A model generated the notes under the pieces. The model was given only the letters and a program-made list of their open reading frames with translations. It was not told where the DNA came from and did no database searches. The position numbers were made by a program, and so were the translations under genes. A stretch of 64,000 nt of DNA from Bacteroides zoogleoformans (GTDB lineage Bacteria; Bacteroidota; Bacteroidia; Bacteroidales; Bacteroidaceae): contig NZ_CP027231.1 of assembly GCF_002998435.1 (NCBI RefSeq), positions 1-64,000 of the forward strand, given 5' to 3'. Each line of letters starts with the position of its first letter. The first letter of the stretch is position 1. This document shows positions 47,447 to 56,366 of this stretch, one piece after another.

Positions 47447-48079
47447 TTACAATCCGTGCTCTTTTTTGTAGGCCTCCAAGTCCCTTTCATATTGGGCAAA
47501 CTCTTCCTCGTAATTCTTGATACGGTTTTTGTCGATGGTTTGTAAGAAGCATTCGGAGCGCACACTCATCATGTTGTAGTCGACAATAAAGATGAGTTCT
47601 TCCGTCTTTACATTTAAATAGCCTATAACGCCGGCTCCGCTGCCTTTCTGTACTCCGGAATCGTCTTTGTTATCTCCGGTGACACTTCCGTCTTTACCGA
47701 CGAACTTTATCCACCCGTCGCCTCCATATTCATTTTTCTCATAATAATTTAGCTGCATGAACTTGCATTTGCAAGAGAAGTAGACTATTAGCGGCATTTT
47801 ACCTACGGAGAATCCGTTGAGCGACAATTGCATACTGTCTTTTTCCCATTTGAAGTTAAATTTCGTAGGGCATCCTTGGGGAAGAAGAGTTTTGTCAACA
47901 CCACTCATTGTGGCTTTTGTTGACAACACAATGTCTCCGTTCAGTATAGTCTTTGCCTTTTCGAGGTATTCTTCGTTGGCGGGCTTTTGTTCTAATCTTT
48001 CATCACTGCTGCAAGACGACATTCCCAAGAATAAAAGGGCCAAGAGATAAATATTCCATTTTAATAATTTCATTAGCAT
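47447..48079 (-). CDS. Lipoprotein of unknown function (DUF4903-like)
   Basis: The 210-residue protein has a lipobox MSSC (cysteine 23) followed by SSDERLEQK. The central part (TKATMSGVDKTLLPQG, SLNGFSVGKMPLIVYFSC) resembles DUF4903 proteins found by haem-uptake genes; the assignment is from memory. It shares a GKMP motif with the next secreted protein, and both are probably beta-barrels of the calycin type. Likely start is the first or third codon (both Met). Confidence 0.65.
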   Translation of the reverse strand: MLMKLLKWNIYLLALLFLGMSSCSSDERLEQKPANEEYLEKAKTILNGDIVLSTKATMSGVDKTLLPQGCPTKFNFKWEKDSMQLSLNGFSVGKMPLIVYFSCKCKFMQLNYYEKNEYGGDGWIKFVGKDGSVTGDNKDDSGVQKGSGAGVIGYLNVKTEELIFIVDYNMMSVRSECFLQTIDKNRIKNYEEEFAQYERDLEAYKKEHGL

Positions 48080-48290
48080 ACTTATTTAGTTATTTAATAT
48101 TATAGTTTAGACTCCTCTTTTCTTTGTTGATATCTTATTCACAATATAATATAGTCTTTGCCTCGTTGACACATTCTGTATCGGTTTTTCTCTTTTTATG
48201 GTCATCACTGTTACACAAAAGAACCAAAAAAAGAAAAGCATCAAGAGGCAAAGACACCACATTAAAACATCTTATAGGCATTCTCTCTGA

Positions 48291-48758
48291 TTATGGTTGG
48301 AGAGTTCCGTCAAAGGTTACAGATGCAGGGAATATAGGAAGAGATTGCCAACCGGCATAAGTATTAAGAACAAAATGCAAATTATTATTTACTAATGTAC
48401 CGGTTAGGCTGCTCAGTTTTATATTAATTGAACCTCCTATTGTGAATGCCAAATATCCTGCTACACCATTTATAGGTGTACTTGAGGTAATGACACCATT
48501 GTTAATTGCAATATTAACATCAACATAGATGGTTCCGGGCATTTTCCCGATAGGACCAACTTCGCCTGTCAAACGATATAGATTGTTACCAAGACTTGTT
48601 AATTCAAAATCTTGACCTGTAACATTATCGTATAACTTTCCATTCATCGTGACGTTACTTAACGTTCCATTATAAGAACCAGCTTGTGCATTAGCGTTGG
48701 TAACTATTCCCAAAAGGCACATTACCGTTAAAACGGTAGAAATCATAAGTTGTTTCAT
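48291..48758 (-). CDS. Secreted calycin-like protein
   Basis: The 155-residue protein has a normal signal peptide (MKQLMISTVLTVMCLLGIVTNANA|Q) and a small beta-rich domain (YNGTLSNVTMNGKLYDNV, GEVGPIGKMPGTIYVDVNI, ending VTFDGTLQP) that resembles the calycin-like family often found next to HmuY genes. It may bind a hydrophobic ligand. It follows the LRR lipoprotein gene with a 19-base gap. Confidence 0.7.
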   Translation of the reverse strand: MKQLMISTVLTVMCLLGIVTNANAQAGSYNGTLSNVTMNGKLYDNVTGQDFELTSLGNNLYRLTGEVGPIGKMPGTIYVDVNIAINNGVITSSTPINGVAGYLAFTIGGSINIKLSSLTGTLVNNNLHFVLNTYAGWQSLPIFPASVTFDGTLQP

Positions 48759-48777
48759 AGATACTAAGTTTTAATTA

Positions 48778-50193
48778 TTATTTAATAAGTGATGACCATG
48801 TAACTCCTCTTATTGCAGGTTTGAAGTAAAGGGTTGTTGATTCCATCAAACGTTGAGGATTCATATTGACAAAATATTTCTTTATAAAATCTTTTGTAAC
48901 TTGTCTGTCGAATGTTTTTTGAGTACAGCCGTAAGTTGTAACATTAAAATGTGTGTGGAATTCTGTTAAGTTTGGGTAGACAATAGCACAATCTTCCGGT
49001 AAATCGCCTATTCCCAATGTCTCTATTAATTTAAAATTAGACAAGTCTACTTTCTTGAAATTGGTCAAGTTGGCCAATATAATCTGCCAAGCCCGTAATC
49101 CTGTTTTAGAAGGTAAAATGATTTCCGTTAAGTCTGGGCAATCTATAAAAATTAAAGCAGAGCCATGAGGTCCATTCTGTTCCATTTCTATATCTCTCTG
49201 ACCGAATTCTGAACTTTGGCTTAAATCAACTTTTTTAAGACCGGTTGATGTTGTCCAGCTTATAGTTGTAAGTTTTGTAGCATTTTTAAATTCCATTCCA
49301 TCCGGCACATCTACATTTGAAATATACATGTATGAAATACCAGAAGTCAAGTTCATGTATGGAAGTTTTACTTTTTTAGACAATGCTATAGTAAAAGTTT
49401 TACCTTCCCAATATGGGTTCTCAATAATATATTGCACGCCTTCCAATGTTTCTGCGCTCTTTACTCCATACGCTTTGTTCAAGACACAAGCATTCAGCTT
49501 ATCCTTAATGCTTAGTTGCTTATTTATATCTATATGGATGCCGTCGTCGGCAAAGATGCTTGAAAAATGTTTTTTGAAATTTGCCCTGATTTTCTCATCG
49601 GGAACAGTGCGCAACGTGTTGTATTTGGAGAGTGCGCCATTATCATCTATCATTTTTACATCCATTTTGCCCGACTTTATGTTTTCTTCGTTTTTGCGAT
49701 AGAAACGTACGAGGTCTTTGATGTTGAACTTAGCCTCCGCAGGCAAGTAGAGTTTAGTGATGTCGCGCAGGTTGGTGACTGTTTCATCGCCATTTTCCTC
49801 CACCTCCACTTTTACCAGATTATCATAATTGTGTATATCGTTACCCGTAAGGTCGATACCGGTAATCTGCTTAGGCAGTTTGGCAAAATCGAACGACGGG
49901 CCGTAGCCGTTATCAGAGAGTTTCACCTCTTTGAGGTTGGGAAGAATGTCCAACCCCGTGAAGTCGGCAATTTTTGTTCCGCTTAAATCGAGTGACACCG
50001 TTGCGTTGACCTTGTCGTTAAGCTCTAACTTCCCCTCTTTGTCGAAAATATACCCTTTGGATTTTAAAACTGTCATCAATTCGGTATTTTTCAATACAGT
50101 AGCACTGTAAGCAGGACCGTCGTCCTTGCTGCAGGAACTGAATCCTAAAATAAAAGCGGCCATTAAAGGCAATACAAATTTTCTTGTTTTCAT
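48778..50193 (-). CDS. Leucine-rich repeat surface lipoprotein
   Basis: The 471-residue lipoprotein has lipobox FSSC (cysteine 21) with SKDDG after it. An internalin-like LRR block is seen near residues 65-120 (VSLDLSGTKIADFTGLDILPNLKEVKLSDNGYG) and again at 300-400 (KLTTISWTTSTGLKKVDLSQ, LTNFKKVDLSNFKLIETLGIGDLPEDC). The middle is not recognised. It is preceded by a promoter at 50222-50253. It may bind a host or haem protein on the surface. Confidence 0.75.
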   Translation of the reverse strand: MKTRKFVLPLMAAFILGFSSCSKDDGPAYSATVLKNTELMTVLKSKGYIFDKEGKLELNDKVNATVSLDLSGTKIADFTGLDILPNLKEVKLSDNGYGPSFDFAKLPKQITGIDLTGNDIHNYDNLVKVEVEENGDETVTNLRDITKLYLPAEAKFNIKDLVRFYRKNEENIKSGKMDVKMIDDNGALSKYNTLRTVPDEKIRANFKKHFSSIFADDGIHIDINKQLSIKDKLNACVLNKAYGVKSAETLEGVQYIIENPYWEGKTFTIALSKKVKLPYMNLTSGISYMYISNVDVPDGMEFKNATKLTTISWTTSTGLKKVDLSQSSEFGQRDIEMEQNGPHGSALIFIDCPDLTEIILPSKTGLRAWQIILANLTNFKKVDLSNFKLIETLGIGDLPEDCAIVYPNLTEFHTHFNVTTYGCTQKTFDRQVTKDFIKKYFVNMNPQRLMESTTLYFKPAIRGVTWSSLIK

Positions 50194-50221
50194 TCTGTTA
50201 AAAAAATAAATTATTTCAGAA

Positions 50222-50253
50222 CAAAGGTAATGGTGCTGTAAAAAACATACAAT
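50222..50253 (-). promoter_or_regulatory. Promoter of the LRR lipoprotein gene
   Basis: On the minus strand ATTG (50250-50253), 20 bases, TACCTTTG (50222-50229). The ATTG replaces the usual TTTG, as in the promoter at 52769-52800. Confidence 0.6.
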
Positions 50254-50287
50254 ACCTTAAAATTATGATTTTGCGGAATTTATATCC

Positions 50288-52762
50288 TTATTTATGGGGA
50301 TGATTCTTCCGGGTTCTGGTAAGATTAAAATTATATTTAAGGGATAGAAGCACGTAGCTTCTGATTTGCGGGCGATAGGATTCGTGATAGCTGTAGGCGG
50401 TTATAGAGCGGACAAGGTTGTTTCGTCTGTTCAGAATGTCGTTCCAACTGAAAGAAAGCATTGCCTGCTTCTTTTTGAGGAAGCTCCACGAAACGGCCAG
50501 ATTCCACAGCCATTGGTCGTCGGCGCTCGTAGCATAGGTGCCGCGTCGCAAATAGCAGCCGGCATCGCTTCTGGCTTCTATATTATAGGGCAACTCTATA
50601 CTGCCGCTTATGCCTATGTTATAATCACTGGTTTCGAGATGCGTATCAGTCGGGAGGTTATGCGAACGGTACGTCTGCCATCCTCCGCTCAGTTCGATGT
50701 ATCCCCACTGCGGCTGGTAACTACATTTCAGGTTGATATTGTTTCCCGTGGTGCGCGTCCTGCTTTTGGTTGCTTCCGTTTGAGCATTTTCATTGAAAAG
50801 GCCGACCGAGTTCTGAATAGAAGCCCTTGCTCTTGCCGAGACAAGGAATTTCCCCAACAGTTTCTGCCATTGCAGCATGCCCTCTGCCAGCCAGTTGCCG
50901 TGGATATTGACTGTGCGGTAAGTGCGTGCCCCCGTCTTATTGTTGTACAGCACCTCCTCGGCGAAATCGTTGAACGTATTCCGGAAATTACCGGAAAGCG
51001 TCAATCCGGTTTTGTTTTCTTCCAGATTGACTCCGAACTGTTGCCGGTAGGAGGCTTTTAAATGGGGATTGCCTATCCTTATGGATAACGGATTACTTAT
51101 GTCGCCCGATGTGAGAAGCGAGTGTATGGAGGGTTGTGTACTGTTTCCGTTATATTTGAACTCTATCGCCATTTTGCCCTTTCGCCGTTTGGCGCTGAAG
51201 TCCGGTTTGTATTCCGTTGCCTTGACGGTTGTGTCTATGGATGCGGAAAAAATTTTCCGGCTTATGTTTCGTCGTTGCAGTTCGATTACAATGCCGCCGG
51301 TAATGTGCCATGAGTTGCCTTTATAGTCCATCCTCAGCGTAAGTTCCTGCCCCGTTGTGGTGAGTTTGCTTTCATTGCTCAAGCTGTCTATGCGTTGTTT
51401 TGTTTGCGCAATGTGGTCGTAGCTGTCGAGGCTGTTGCCTGTCTTTCTGTATAGCACCCCATAGCCGGCTTGCAAGCGTAAATGTTTATCGACAGGTTGC
51501 GTAAGAAGCAGGGAAATATGACCATTATGCTGATTGGAGGGCGTTTCTTGATATAGGTTGCGCACAAGCAAAGAATCGTTGCCCGCCGTGTTTTTCAACC
51601 GATGGTATCGGGTTTGCGACAGACTGACGCTTTCCGTTCGGGTTGAATTTCCGTTGATGGCTGCCGTCAGGCTGACGGAGGTTCCGGAGTTATTCAAACG
51701 GCGGGTAAAATCGGCCGACAGGTTATAGTTTGCTGCCTTGCTCGTGGAGCTGACTTGCAGCATGCCGGAGGTCAGGGGAAGTATGGCAGAATTCTTTTCG
51801 TACAGCTCCGTCTTGTTATCGGTTTGACTGGCCGTTCGTCCGCGGCTTCCGTTGGCATTGACATTCAAAAGGGTTTTCTCGTCGATTTTATAACTCATGG
51901 AAAAGTTGGCAAAGTCATTATGATTCTTTCCGGACACCAATGAGGATGATTCTTGGTGCTTCGTGCCCGATGAGAGGTATTGCTCGTCGTAGTCGTCGCT
52001 CTCGCTTGCGTTGTGGAAAGAGTTGACGGACACGCTTCCGTTTAATGTAATCTTCTTACCCATCTTCTTCACGATGTTGCCCGACAGCATATTCTGGAAA
52101 TTCCCTTTCAGGGCGTTCATGTTGCCAAGGTTATCGCTACGAGCTATGATAGAGATGTTTTCGCCATTGGCGTTGAACATGTTGGCCTGCGCTTCGTCCC
52201 GCCGCCTGCCGTGGTTTCCGTGTTCGGCGGTCAACGAACCGGAGAGGCTTCCGTTGTATGTGTTTTTGGTTTTTATGTTCAAGACGAAATCTTCCGATCC
52301 GTTGCTTACTCCTGTCATCTTTTCCATCTCCGAAAGCATGTTGTAGAGTTGCAGCAGCTCTATGGCGTCGGCTGGCAGATTTTCCAATGCGGCTGCGATG
52401 TCGTTGCCCATAAATGTTTGACCGTTGATGTTGACTCCATTAAGCAGTTTTCCATTGAAGGAGAGCAGTCTGCTCTCCTTGTCAAAATCCATTCCAGGAA
52501 TCTTCTTGATGAGGTCTTCCAGCTTCGCCCCCTTATGTACTCGCAGGTTGTGGGTGTTGATAAAAGTGGTGTCCCGCCTCACGTCGATAAGTTTGCGCCG
52601 TCCGATGATAACGACTTCGTCGAGCAAAACTTCCTTGAGCAGCGTATCTTTTTCAATGCCCGAATAAGAGGAACTCACAGTGCGTTCATGCACGGAGGAA
52701 TATGCGGAAATCAGCCCGAGTCCCCACACCATGATACCTATTATAAATATCTTTTTATGCAT
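50288..52762 (-). CDS. Outer-membrane beta-barrel (TonB receptor-like) protein
   Basis: From the ATG at 52760-52762 the protein has 824 residues, with a signal segment (MHKKIFIIGIMVWGLGLISA). A plug-like domain follows (LLDEVVIIGRRKLIDVRRDTTF, LEDLIKKIPGMDFD, NGKLLNGVNINGQTFMGNDIAAALENLPADAIELLQLYN), then a long barrel. No carboxypeptidase-like domain precedes the plug, and no susD partner is adjacent. An 11-residue longer form starting at 52795 overlaps the promoter and is rejected. It may be a TonB-dependent receptor-like exporter or importer; the ligand is unknown. Confidence 0.82.
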   Translation of the reverse strand: MHKKIFIIGIMVWGLGLISAYSSVHERTVSSSYSGIEKDTLLKEVLLDEVVIIGRRKLIDVRRDTTFINTHNLRVHKGAKLEDLIKKIPGMDFDKESRLLSFNGKLLNGVNINGQTFMGNDIAAALENLPADAIELLQLYNMLSEMEKMTGVSNGSEDFVLNIKTKNTYNGSLSGSLTAEHGNHGRRRDEAQANMFNANGENISIIARSDNLGNMNALKGNFQNMLSGNIVKKMGKKITLNGSVSVNSFHNASESDDYDEQYLSSGTKHQESSSLVSGKNHNDFANFSMSYKIDEKTLLNVNANGSRGRTASQTDNKTELYEKNSAILPLTSGMLQVSSTSKAANYNLSADFTRRLNNSGTSVSLTAAINGNSTRTESVSLSQTRYHRLKNTAGNDSLLVRNLYQETPSNQHNGHISLLLTQPVDKHLRLQAGYGVLYRKTGNSLDSYDHIAQTKQRIDSLSNESKLTTTGQELTLRMDYKGNSWHITGGIVIELQRRNISRKIFSASIDTTVKATEYKPDFSAKRRKGKMAIEFKYNGNSTQPSIHSLLTSGDISNPLSIRIGNPHLKASYRQQFGVNLEENKTGLTLSGNFRNTFNDFAEEVLYNNKTGARTYRTVNIHGNWLAEGMLQWQKLLGKFLVSARARASIQNSVGLFNENAQTEATKSRTRTTGNNINLKCSYQPQWGYIELSGGWQTYRSHNLPTDTHLETSDYNIGISGSIELPYNIEARSDAGCYLRRGTYATSADDQWLWNLAVSWSFLKKKQAMLSFSWNDILNRRNNLVRSITAYSYHESYRPQIRSYVLLSLKYNFNLTRTRKNHPHK

Positions 52763-52768
52763 TTGCCG

Positions 52769-52800
52769 CAAAGGTAAACGGGAAAAAAGTTTCATGCAAT
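52769..52800 (-). promoter_or_regulatory. Promoter of the outer-membrane barrel gene
   Basis: On the minus strand ATTG (52797-52800), 20 bases, TACCTTTG (52769-52776). The ATG at 52760-52762 lies six bases after the box, so transcript and coding sequence may begin almost together. Confidence 0.55.
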
Positions 52801-52869
52801 ACCTTATTCTTGCGATTTTTTAAAGGTATACCCCCATTGTATGTCAGAACGAACGATTTTTTAGTGTCC

Positions 52870-53092
52870 TTTTTTGAGTTTTATTTTACATTTCAGAGGA
52901 AACACACACACGCTTCCCGATGCTTTTTTATTCACTCCCTGACTGAACGGGATTCAGTCGGCGACTGAAACCATTTCAGTCAGTGAGTGAAACCATTTCA
53001 GTCGCCGACTGATTGTACCCCTCTCAGAACACCTTCTCGATGGGGGTATGAGTGGCTTGCGGCATAAGCCGGGTCATGGTAATAAATAATTA
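52870..53092. repeat. Interspersed palindromic element, copy A
   Basis: A perfect 17-bp inverted repeat (TCAGTCGGCGACTGAAA at 52954-52970, TTTCAGTCGCCGACTGA at 52996-53012) sits in a 223-base stretch closely matching 62789-63008, including GCTTTTTTATTCA before it and CATGGTAATAAATAATTA at the end. A second small hairpin (GACTGAA-CGGGA-TTCAGTC) overlaps the left arm. Confidence 0.88.
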
Positions 53093-53226
53093 TATTTATT
53101 AAAAAAACAGTTCCTATGTTTAAAATCGGAAGTGACGGATAACATAATATAGCCCTAAAAAAGCTATACCATTATAGTTAACTTTGTAAGTGATAACAAC
53201 AATATTAACTCATAACGATATAGCTT

Positions 53227-54312
53227 ATGAAACGTGTACAAAGTAACACATTAGATTTCAGTGGTCAAAATATTTATGTAGGAATTGATGTCCACCTGAA
53301 GAGTTGGTCGGTTGCAATTTTATCAGAGCATAGTGTTCTGAATCGATTCAGCCAAATTCCGGAACCGGAAGCATTGCACAAGTATCTTGTCAGCAATTAT
53401 CCGGGCGCCAATTACTTCTCTGTGTATGAAGCCGGATTCTGCGGCTTTTGGATACACGAGAAACTGATGGATTTAGGAATAACCAACATCGTGGTCAATC
53501 CAGCCGACGTTCCGACCATGAGTAAGGAAAAACTTCGTAAGACGGATGCCGTGGATTGTAACAAGCTGGCTCGTGAATTACGTTCCGGTTCGCTGGTAGG
53601 AATATACGTTCCCAAGGCGGATGTCCTGGAAATGCGCTCTTTGATAAGGATGAGAAACCTGATTGTAAAAGACAGCACCCGTGCGAAGAACCGCATCAAG
53701 TCATTGCTTCGTTTTCATGGAGTGGATATACCCGAAGAGTTTACCCGATGCTCGATAGGATGTTGGTCAAAACGTTTCCTGACTTGGCTTCATTCTCTCG
53801 AACTCTCAACAGAGTATGGCAAGAAGACTTTGGAACTGCACCTGGAGCAGTTCGTGCGTTTGCGTAAGATGCTTCTTCAGGAAACACGTGCCATCCGTGA
53901 GATATCACGTAACGCACCTTTTGAGAGGCCGATACGTCTTCTGACTTCTGTTCCCGGAATAGGCGTTACTACAGCTGCTACCCTGATGGTTGAACTTGAC
54001 GGTATAGTCCGTTTCAGGAATGAGGACCATCTGGCTTCCTTCATCGGTCTGGTACCCATGTGCCATTCGAGTGGTGAGAGTAACGGCACAGGAGATATAA
54101 CGGTACGTCGCCATTTCATGCTCCGCTGCCTGTTGGTGGAAGCTGCATGGATTGCAATCCGTAAGGATCCTGCAATGACTGTAGCCTATACGGAATACCG
54201 TAAACGTATGAATCCCCAGAAGTCAATCATAAAGATTGCCAGACGGCTTGTAAACAGAATATATTATGTACTCAAACATGAAAAGGAATATATACCGTGT
54301 GTTGTCAAATGA
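53227..54312 (+). CDS. IS110-family transposase (DEDD recombinase)
   Basis: The 361-residue protein has the N-terminal RuvC-like DEDD domain: Asp in YVGIDVH (near residue 22), Glu in VYEAGFCG, and the last Asp pair in KTDAVDCNKLA. The C-terminal Transposase_20 domain shows TSVPGIGVTTAATLMVE and the serine motif region FIGLVPMCHSSGESNGTGDIT. All parts are intact, so the element may be active. IS110 recombinases move DNA using a structured RNA that pairs with donor and target. Confidence 0.95.
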   Translation: MKRVQSNTLDFSGQNIYVGIDVHLKSWSVAILSEHSVLNRFSQIPEPEALHKYLVSNYPGANYFSVYEAGFCGFWIHEKLMDLGITNIVVNPADVPTMSKEKLRKTDAVDCNKLARELRSGSLVGIYVPKADVLEMRSLIRMRNLIVKDSTRAKNRIKSLLRFHGVDIPEEFTRCSIGCWSKRFLTWLHSLELSTEYGKKTLELHLEQFVRLRKMLLQETRAIREISRNAPFERPIRLLTSVPGIGVTTAATLMVELDGIVRFRNEDHLASFIGLVPMCHSSGESNGTGDITVRRHFMLRCLLVEAAWIAIRKDPAMTVAYTEYRKRMNPQKSIIKIARRLVNRIYYVLKHEKEYIPCVVK

Positions 54313-54317
54313 TACAG

Positions 54318-54486
54318 AATCCTATAAGGTAAAACAACTTTCTTTTGAGGAAAATACTATCATTACTTTGCGGCTTTGAAGTCCGCTTAAAAAAGTTTGT
54401 AATCCTCATTAATGGTTTGACTGATAAAGGAACTTGCAGCCCCTTGTGTGGTGTCTGCTGTGGAAAGTTTGTTTTACCATAGGATT
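54318..54486 (+). ncRNA. Candidate structured RNA in the IS110 3' noncoding region
   Basis: Immediately after the transposase stop, AATCCTATAAGGTAAAACAACTTTC (54318-54342) is matched by an inverted copy at 54463-54486 with a few mismatches, closing a loop of 120 bases. Inside, GCGG and CCGC flank CTTTGAAGT. This layout would suit an IS1111-type bridge RNA located 3' of the transposase; no direct evidence of transcription is available. Confidence 0.4.
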
Positions 54487-54536
54487 ATGGTTAGGTTTTC
54501 TTAGCCATATCAGACGATATCAGTAATACAAAAAGA

Positions 54537-54554
54537 GAGGCGTGTAACCGCCTC
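54537..54554. other. Small hairpin in the IS110 right flank
   Basis: GAGGCG, TGTAAC, CGCCTC: a perfect 6-bp stem with six-base loop, preceded by an A-run. May be part of the element's RNA or its terminator. Confidence 0.5.
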
Positions 54555-54577
54555 CCAAAGTAGCATTACTGCGTACC

Positions 54578-54641
54578 GTTAGGATGCTTATTGCTGGTAG
54601 GTTGCTCCTCAGCAGAGCCTACTTCCTCTTAACATCCTGAC
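54578..54641. other. Nested hairpin next to the prfC fragment
   Basis: GTTAGGATG (54578-54586) pairs with CATCCTGAC (54633-54641), one position as a G-U pair; inside, GTAGG with CCTAC and TGCT with AGCA form a second stem. It ends 66 bases before the prfC sequence and may mark the right end of the IS. Confidence 0.45.
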
Positions 54642-54649
54642 AAAAAGAT

Positions 54650-55603
54650 ATGAAACTAAAGTTAATTATTAATAAATTATCCAACTTTGTTTGGATTTTA
54701 AATGGAAAGTTGCTGGACGGCGTTTATCCCGATTTTGATAAGGAAGAGTACCTCAAGGGAACGTTGGCTCCGGTGTTCTTCGGCTCGGCACTGAATAATT
54801 TCGGTGTGGAGGAATTGCTGAACACCTTTGTAGAGATTGCTCCCAGCCCTCGTCCCGTGATGGCCGAAGAGCGTGAGGTTGAGCCGGAGGAACCCAAATT
54901 CACCGGATTTATCTTCAAGATTACCGCCAACATCGACCCTAATCATCGCTCCTGCATCGCTTTCTGTAAGATATGTTCCGGCAAGTTCACGCGCAATGCT
55001 CCCTATCTGCACGTGCGTCATGGCAAGACGATGCGTTTCTCGTCACCCACACAGTTCATGGCGCAGCGAAAGACCACCGTCGACGAGGCATGGGCGGGAG
55101 ATATCATCGGTCTGCCCGACAACGGTACGTTCAAGATTGGCGATACGCTGACCGAGGGCGAGATGCTGCACTTCCGCGGCCTGCCCAGTTTCTCTCCTGA
55201 GATGTTCAAATACATTGAGAACGCCGACCCGATGAAGCAGAAACAGCTTGCCAAGGGCATCGACCAACTGATGGACGAAGGTGTGGCGCAGTTGTTTGTC
55301 AACCAGTTCAACGGTCGTAAGATTATCGGCACGGTGGGACAGCTCCAGTTCGAGGTTATCCAGTATCGTTTGGAGAATGAATATAGTGCCAAGTGCCGTT
55401 GGGAACCCCTCAGCCTCTACAAAGCCTGCTGGATTGAGAGCGATGATGCCGCAGAGCTGGAGGCATTCAAAAAACGTAAATACCAGTATATGGCTAAAGA
55501 CCGTGAGGGCAGGGATGTGTTCTTGGCCGATAGCGGATATGTGCTTCAGATGGCTCAAATGGACTTCAAACATATTAAATTCCACTTCACGAGCGAGTTC
55601 TGA
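54650..55603 (+). pseudogene. 3' fragment of prfC (release factor 3) fused to unrelated upstream bases
   Basis: From 54708 the sequence repeats the last 298 codons of prfC (41958-43523), including the stop. The G domain motifs (P-loop, DTPGH, NKMD) are missing, so it cannot be an active GTPase. The ATG at 54650 is in frame and adds 19 AT-rich-coded residues (KLKLIINKLSNFVWILNG) unrelated to RF3, so a 317-residue product could in principle be made. Nearly all differences from the intact gene are synonymous, which shows that both copies were recently under selection or came from a related prfC. Confidence 0.93.
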
Positions 55604-55664
55604 TTGCTTTTTAGAAGGAGCGGTTATGGTCGGAAAGACTCATTTCTGTGGAAGTGATATTGCT

Positions 55665-56366
55665 TTAGTGTTTACTGACGAAAAATTCTGTGGCTATGTC
55701 AGCATAGCAGAAAAAGCGAGTAGAGTGGATCTTGATGACATCGGTATGGAATGTGCACCGATTTTGCCTGCTGAGAATGTCTTTAGATGGAGCAGTATGG
55801 GAATAGTTATAAGCCGTGGCAAGATAGCGTAACTGTATAGTGTCTGACTTCTTTGAGAGCCAAGGGTTACGTAGTTGCTGCAAGCAAAGAAAAATGGCAA
55901 GGTAGCGGCATTGTCCCTTGATAGTTGCCAGCCGATGAATACGGCTGCGTCGTGCCTCTGCATTGTCGAGCAGATTGAAGATGAAGCCGTATTCCTTTGC
56001 TAACGGCGAGTTGTTCCATTCGCGTTCCACGTCTTCGGCAAACGATGGCTTCATCTGGAAGCGGCCGATGGAAAAGTCTGCTTTCTCTTTACCGCCTGTG
56101 ACGTAAAACACATTAACGGCGGCTGTCTCTATCTCATCTTGCCACATCGAGTAGCGTAGCAGTTCGGGGAAAATGACGGCCTCTGCCAGGCGAGCATTTA
56201 CTCCGAATTCATCAAATACACGTTTCCACTCTGTATGGTGTTCGTCTACGTAACGTTCGGCCGTACTCCAGCCATTGCCGAAATATGCGCGATGGTTGGC
56301 AAAAACAGTGGTGTTGCCCACAAAGAGCAAACACCACAGCATAAGTATGTGTTTTTTGTAAGTCAT
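55665..56366 (-). CDS. Lysozyme-like (SLT-fold) secreted protein
   Basis: The 233-residue protein has a signal peptide ending TVFA|NH. The core AEAVIFPELLRYSMWQDEIE has a glutamate in the position of the lytic transglycosylase catalytic Glu, followed by ADFSIGRFQMKPSFAEDVE, which corresponds to the G-[LR]-[MF]-Q motif, and LATAYNYSHT corresponds to the AYN motif. All three points are those of SLT/goose-type lysozyme folds. It probably cuts peptidoglycan in the periplasm. It is last in the operon begun by the OmpA-like gene and starts directly at the end of the preceding stop codon. It lies 61 bases from the prfC fragment, convergent to it. Confidence 0.75.
   Translation of the reverse strand: MTYKKHILMLWCLLFVGNTTVFANHRAYFGNGWSTAERYVDEHHTEWKRVFDEFGVNARLAEAVIFPELLRYSMWQDEIETAAVNVFYVTGGKEKADFSIGRFQMKPSFAEDVEREWNNSPLAKEYGFIFNLLDNAEARRSRIHRLATIKGQCRYLAIFLCLQQLRNPWLSKKSDTIQLRYLATAYNYSHTAPSKDILSRQNRCTFHTDVIKIHSTRFFCYADIATEFFVSKH

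Larger units (their letters stand above)
53093..54707 (+). mobile_element. IS110-family insertion element (exact ends unknown)
   Basis: A DEDD transposase gene lies between noncoding flanks: about 134 bases on the left (53093-53226, with a TAACTTTG box at 53179-53186) and up to 395 bases on the right before prfC sequence starts. IS110 elements have no terminal inverted repeats, so the boundaries given are the outer limits set by neighbouring recognisable DNA. The long, structured right flank suggests a guide (bridge) RNA there. Confidence 0.7.

Noticed and set aside
54650..55603. A working RF3-like gene
   Set aside because: It has no G domain; the first 19 codons are unrelated AT-rich sequence and the rest is a truncated copy of prfC.
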